NCBI RefSeq assembly: GCF_019417665.1
Contig: NZ_DXUU01000073.1
Span: 1 to 8,374 of the forward strand
DNA length: 8,374 bases
Direction: 5' to 3'
Origin: Ruminococcus sp.
GTDB lineage: Bacteria; Bacillota; Clostridia; Oscillospirales; Ruminococcaceae
The notes below the pieces were generated by a model. The model saw nothing but the letters and a program-made list of their open reading frames with translations, was not told the origin of the DNA and searched no databases. Positions within the stretch are counted from its first letter, which is position 1, and each line of letters opens with the position of its first letter. Made by a program: the position numbers and the translations under genes. Below are positions 6,278 to 8,374 of the stretch, piece by piece.

Positions 6278-6838
6278 GTGCTTTCGCTGGCTCATTCCAG
6301 ACGACGAAGCGAAGACGAAACACAAACACAATTACAGATGCGGAGCACCTTGGAGCAATGGTACGATCAATATAAACAGCAGATGTACTATGCCGCCCAC
6401 CAGATCCTGCAAAACGAAGCCGATGCAGAGGACGCTGTGGAAGAAGCGTTTTATCGAATCTCCCAGAACTTTTCGGAAATCGCTGCAATTCCCGATGAAA
6501 AACGAGCGGCATATTTTCTCGTACTGGTTCGAAACACGGCGATCACCATGTATCACACCAACCGACGCCGTGCCGCACAAGCAGATCAGCTTCGGCAGGA
6601 ACGACGCATTTCAATGATAAACACAGATGTATTTGAAGCATCTGACCAGAAGCAGTTGATAGAACTAATACGCACGCTGCCGGAGATCTACAAAGATATC
6701 CTGTATCTGCGCTATCTGGAAGGCTACACGCCAAAAGAAGCATCCAGATTGTTAGGTATCTCTGCGAATACTGTCTACAAACGCACAGAACGTGCCAAAA
6801 AGCTGCTTCTGGAAAAACTGAAGGAGAGAGAAGAATGA
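6278..6838 (+). CDS. ECF-type sigma-70 family RNA polymerase sigma factor
   Basis: This 186-residue sigma factor would redirect RNA polymerase to a specific regulon. Region 2 (about 28-95) is seen in YAAHQILQNEADAEDAVEEAF, where the core-binding and -10-reading helices lie. Region 4 (about 126-178) contains LPEIYKDILYLRYLEGYTPK followed by the helix-turn-helix EASRLLGISANTVYKRTERA that reads the -35. There is no region 3, as usual for group 4 (ECF) factors. The first 20 residues, Arg- and Gln-rich, are an extra extension. The GTG at 6278 was chosen because GAGGAGG (6263-6269) lies eight bases before it. The in-frame GTG at 6269 overlaps that site, and the ATG at 6338 has none. Its stop overlaps the next gene as ATGA, so the two are probably translationally coupled, as expected for a sigma and its anti-sigma. 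Confidence 0.9.
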   Translation: MLSLAHSRRRSEDETQTQLQMRSTLEQWYDQYKQQMYYAAHQILQNEADAEDAVEEAFYRISQNFSEIAAIPDEKRAAYFLVLVRNTAITMYHTNRRRAAQADQLRQERRISMINTDVFEASDQKQLIELIRTLPEIYKDILYLRYLEGYTPKEASRLLGISANTVYKRTERAKKLLLEKLKEREE

Positions 6839-7533
6839 ACAACAGTGTATGGAACGAGACAATTTCTAAGGCACTGACAGAGGAATATTCCAACAGTGCC
6901 GTATGTGTAATGCCACAGACACCCCATATTTTTTCGCAGCGCCACGAAACACGCATGGCAGATTTTTTCGCCGGTTTGCCGGCATATACCCGCGCCCACC
7001 AAAACTGCGCTCAAAAGGCACGTGTGCACCGAACTATGAGCATTGCCGCCGTCATCGCAGCCCTGGGCATCGGCTGCACCATGGCAGTCAGCTCGGACGA
7101 TTCTCCCTTTTCTCGCTTCCACATTACCTATTCCGATGCTCTCTCCACGTTTGAATCGATTGCTCCTGCCCAAAAGGGAACCTATCCCGAAACCATTGAA
7201 GATACTTATGTCATCACATGCGACCTGCCGGGATTTGAGATCGACGACCAGTACACCAGTGATCATTTTTGCACTGTAATTTATTCAGACGACAACAAAC
7301 ACGACATCTATTTTGATCAGAGCACTTTGGGCGAAAGTTTCGGCATAAATACGGAGGATTCTAACCCCATTGAGATCGAATTCGGCGATGGACAAAAGGC
7401 GATCTACTTCTACACGAACCAGAAATATGACAATCTGATCTGGGAAAATGACGGCTACATATTCACTCTGTCTGCCAACATCGGAAAGGATCCCCTGATC
7501 CACATCGCAGAATCCATACAAAAGGCAGACTGA
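6835..7533 (+). CDS. Anti-sigma-like membrane protein with DUF4367-type C-terminus
   Basis: This 232-residue protein starts within the sigma stop codon (ATGA). A hydrophilic N-terminus of about 65 residues is followed by one hydrophobic segment (about 67-85, MSIAAVIAALGIGCTMAV) with Arg/Lys residues before it, which predicts a cytoplasmic N-terminus and an external C-terminus. The external part (about 90-232) ends with IYFYTNQKYDNLIWENDG and then YIFTLSANIGKDPLIHIAES, which resembles the DUF4367 domain often found behind ECF sigma genes in Firmicutes. By position and topology it probably holds the sigma factor inactive at the membrane until an envelope signal. No zinc-binding HxxxCxxC anti-sigma motif is present in the N-terminus, so binding would be of another type. 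The ribosome binding site is AAGGAG inside the end of the sigma gene. Confidence 0.75.
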   Translation: MNNSVWNETISKALTEEYSNSAVCVMPQTPHIFSQRHETRMADFFAGLPAYTRAHQNCAQKARVHRTMSIAAVIAALGIGCTMAVSSDDSPFSRFHITYSDALSTFESIAPAQKGTYPETIEDTYVITCDLPGFEIDDQYTSDHFCTVIYSDDNKHDIYFDQSTLGESFGINTEDSNPIEIEFGDGQKAIYFYTNQKYDNLIWENDGYIFTLSANIGKDPLIHIAESIQKAD

Positions 7534-7576
7534 CCCGGCAATCGGGCAGCAACGCCAGCGAAAGGAGGTGAGAATT

Positions 7577-7993
7577 ATGCGGAAACGTATTTTAGCAGTT
7601 TTACTGACGGCCATCCTGTCGGTCGTATGCCTCGGCAACATGTTCGGCGTATCAGCGCAGACTCCGTCTGAAGCAGTACCATACAGTACTTATTGTCTCA
7701 CATGCAGGTCAGATCTGTCTATTTCCGGATCTACGGCGACCTGCACCAGTATTGTGAAGGGAACATCTTCTGTGACAAAGATCTATGTCAACCAGAATTT
7801 ACAGAAAAAGACTTCTACCGGCGGATGGTCCAATGTGACCCATTGGAACACCACCGTCAGCGGAAACAGCGGCACTGTGACCAAAACAAAAACCGGTCTC
7901 GCCAGCGGCACTTATCGTCTGCTGACCGTCGCCACGTTCTATGCAGGCAGTGCAACCGAACAGGCATCCAGTGTCAGTGCAGAAAGACCCTAA
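7577..7993 (+). CDS. Small secreted protein of unknown function
   Basis: This 138-residue protein has a classical signal peptide: MRKR, then a hydrophobic core (about 5-20), then a likely cleavage after VSA (25-27). The mature part of about 110 residues is rich in Ser, Thr and Gly, with alternating hydrophobic residues typical of a beta-sandwich. Notable segments are LSISGSTATCTS (47-58), VTKIYVNQNLQKKTSTGGWS (66-85) and SGTYRLLTVATFYAGS (110-125). Cys40, Cys43 and Cys56 are the only cysteines in the mature part. I recall similar small secreted proteins in Ruminococcus and Lachnospiraceae but no assigned function. The ATG at 7577 follows GGAGG (7564-7568) by eight bases. It lies 43 bases after the anti-sigma gene in the same direction, so probably belongs to the sigma operon. 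No clear terminator directly follows. Confidence 0.75.
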   Translation: MRKRILAVLLTAILSVVCLGNMFGVSAQTPSEAVPYSTYCLTCRSDLSISGSTATCTSIVKGTSSVTKIYVNQNLQKKTSTGGWSNVTHWNTTVSGNSGTVTKTKTGLASGTYRLLTVATFYAGSATEQASSVSAERP

Positions 7994-8076
7994 CGTACCC
8001 ACACAGCACAGCCAATTAAGAACAACAAAAGAAAAAGATAACAAAACGAGATAACAGTACAGAGAGAGAATTTTAA

Positions 8077-8124
8077 AGTTCCATAATTTGTAGAAAAATC
8101 AGTTCCATTTTTTGTGCAAAACAG
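8077..8124. repeat. Tandem degenerate 24-base repeat
   Basis: AGTTCCAT...TTTGT...AAAA occurs at 8077-8100 and again at 8101-8124, matching at 17 of 24 positions with a period of exactly 24. A weaker third unit with ATTTTTGTACAA follows (8131-8142). The minus-strand frame over 8073-8321 would read this as 8-residue repeats ending MEL, but it lacks a ribosome binding site. I do not call a gene. Confidence 0.45.
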
Positions 8125-8169
8125 AGAAATATTTTTGTACAATCTGCTTTTTGCAACATTTCAATGACT

Positions 8170-8206
8170 TCATTTGTATCCATTATAGAAAGAACAATAC
8201 AAATGA
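8170..8206. repeat. 10-bp inverted repeat
   Basis: TCATTTGTAT (8170-8179) and ATACAAATGA (8197-8206) are perfect complements separated by 17 bases. It may be a regulator binding site or an RNA hairpin. No adjacent gene start is seen in the window. Confidence 0.5.
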
Positions 8207-8237
8207 CATTTTGATTCTGTATTCTCTCCACAACAAG

Positions 8238-8336
8238 TCTGATTGAATCCGCACTTTTTCGGATTCGATCAGAGTGCCGAAACAGATTTTTGGTTTCAGC
8301 AGTCTCATCGAATCTGAACATCTTAGAGTCTGTTCA
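8238..8336 (+). other. Series of hairpins, possible structured RNA
   Basis: Three hairpins follow one another. A 14-bp stem (8238-8251 with 8260-8273, one G-U, 8-base loop) is the strongest. Next is TGC-C-GAAAC with GTTTC-A-GCA (8275-8283 and 8293-8301, one mismatch), then TGAACA/TGTTCA (8315-8320 and 8331-8336, 10-base loop). Together with the terminator-like hairpin that follows they fill about 135 bases with no gene. A small RNA or an attenuating leader of a gene beyond the window edge would explain this, as would a dispersed repeat. Confidence 0.4.
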
Positions 8337-8338
8337 GT

Positions 8339-8374
8339 ATCTGGGCGTGCGCAGATTGCGCAGTCAGATTTTTT
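8339..8374 (+). terminator. Terminator-like hairpin at window edge
   Basis: An inner stem TGCGCA/TGCGCA (8348-8353 and 8357-8362) lies inside an outer ATCTG/CAGAT pair (8339-8343 and 8365-8369), with a small internal loop. It runs straight into T6 (8369-8374), where the window ends, so the T run may be longer. It would terminate plus-strand transcripts, including those from the sigma operon. Confidence 0.55.

Noticed and set aside
1311..8258. A shared 13-mer AATCCGCACTTTT (1311-1323 and 8246-8258) and four intergenic copies of AATCCGCA
   Set aside because: By rough estimate, a shared 13-mer is expected about once by chance in a window this size. The 8-mer copies sit in unrelated contexts. 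Genome-wide counts would be needed to revive it.
8073..8321. Minus-strand 82-codon open frame in the last intergenic region
   Set aside because: No Shine-Dalgarno before the first ATG or internal ATGs. Its C-terminus is just the tandem 24-base repeat, and its start lies in the hairpin series.

Overview
The window looks like chromosomal DNA of a moderately GC-rich clostridial Firmicute, most likely a Ruminococcus-type member of the Oscillospiraceae. Evidence for this is the strong AGGAGG-type ribosome binding sites, sigma-A promoters, the DUF896 and TmcAL families, a DUF4367 anti-sigma protein, and several hairpin-rich intergenic repeats. The species call is inference from protein style, not a database match.

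Layout. Positions 1-372 hold no convincing gene but contain a run of tight GC-rich hairpins (204-337). A short-chain dehydrogenase resembling the EF-P 5-aminopentanone reductase YmfI lies on the minus strand (373-1092). A 470-base gap follows, holding an unusual purine/pyrimidine-biased block with three interleaved inverted repeats (1238-1353) and a good promoter (1451-1479) for a small DUF896 protein (1563-1781, plus). That gene converges on and overlaps cytidine deaminase (cdd, 1769-2170, minus). Upstream of cdd on the same strand are a clear intrinsic terminator (2237-2267) and acetate kinase (ackA, 2296-3489, minus). Divergent from ackA is tmcAL (3688-4902, plus), the tRNA(Met) cytidine acetate ligase. 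A 138-base element bounded by inverted repeats (4914-5051) separates it from a membrane-anchored C39-like cysteine peptidase (5073-5996, plus). The last coding block (6278-7993, plus) is a tight three-gene cassette: an ECF-type sigma factor, a one-pass membrane anti-sigma-like protein with a DUF4367-type C-terminus, and a small secreted protein of unknown function. The final 380 bases have no supported gene, but carry a tandem 24-base repeat, a 10-bp inverted repeat and four successive hairpins ending in a T6 run at the window edge.

How the genes fit together. AckA interconverts acetate and acetyl phosphate, while TmcAL consumes acetate and ATP to acetylate the wobble cytidine of elongator tRNA(Met), so the divergent pair shares acetate as a metabolite. 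Cdd salvages pyrimidines. The sigma/anti-sigma pair is an envelope-facing signalling unit with the secreted protein as a likely co-expressed output. I see no CRISPR array, rRNA, tRNA, transposase or obvious defence system. The most unexplained parts are the structured intergenic regions and the sigma cassette with its secreted protein.
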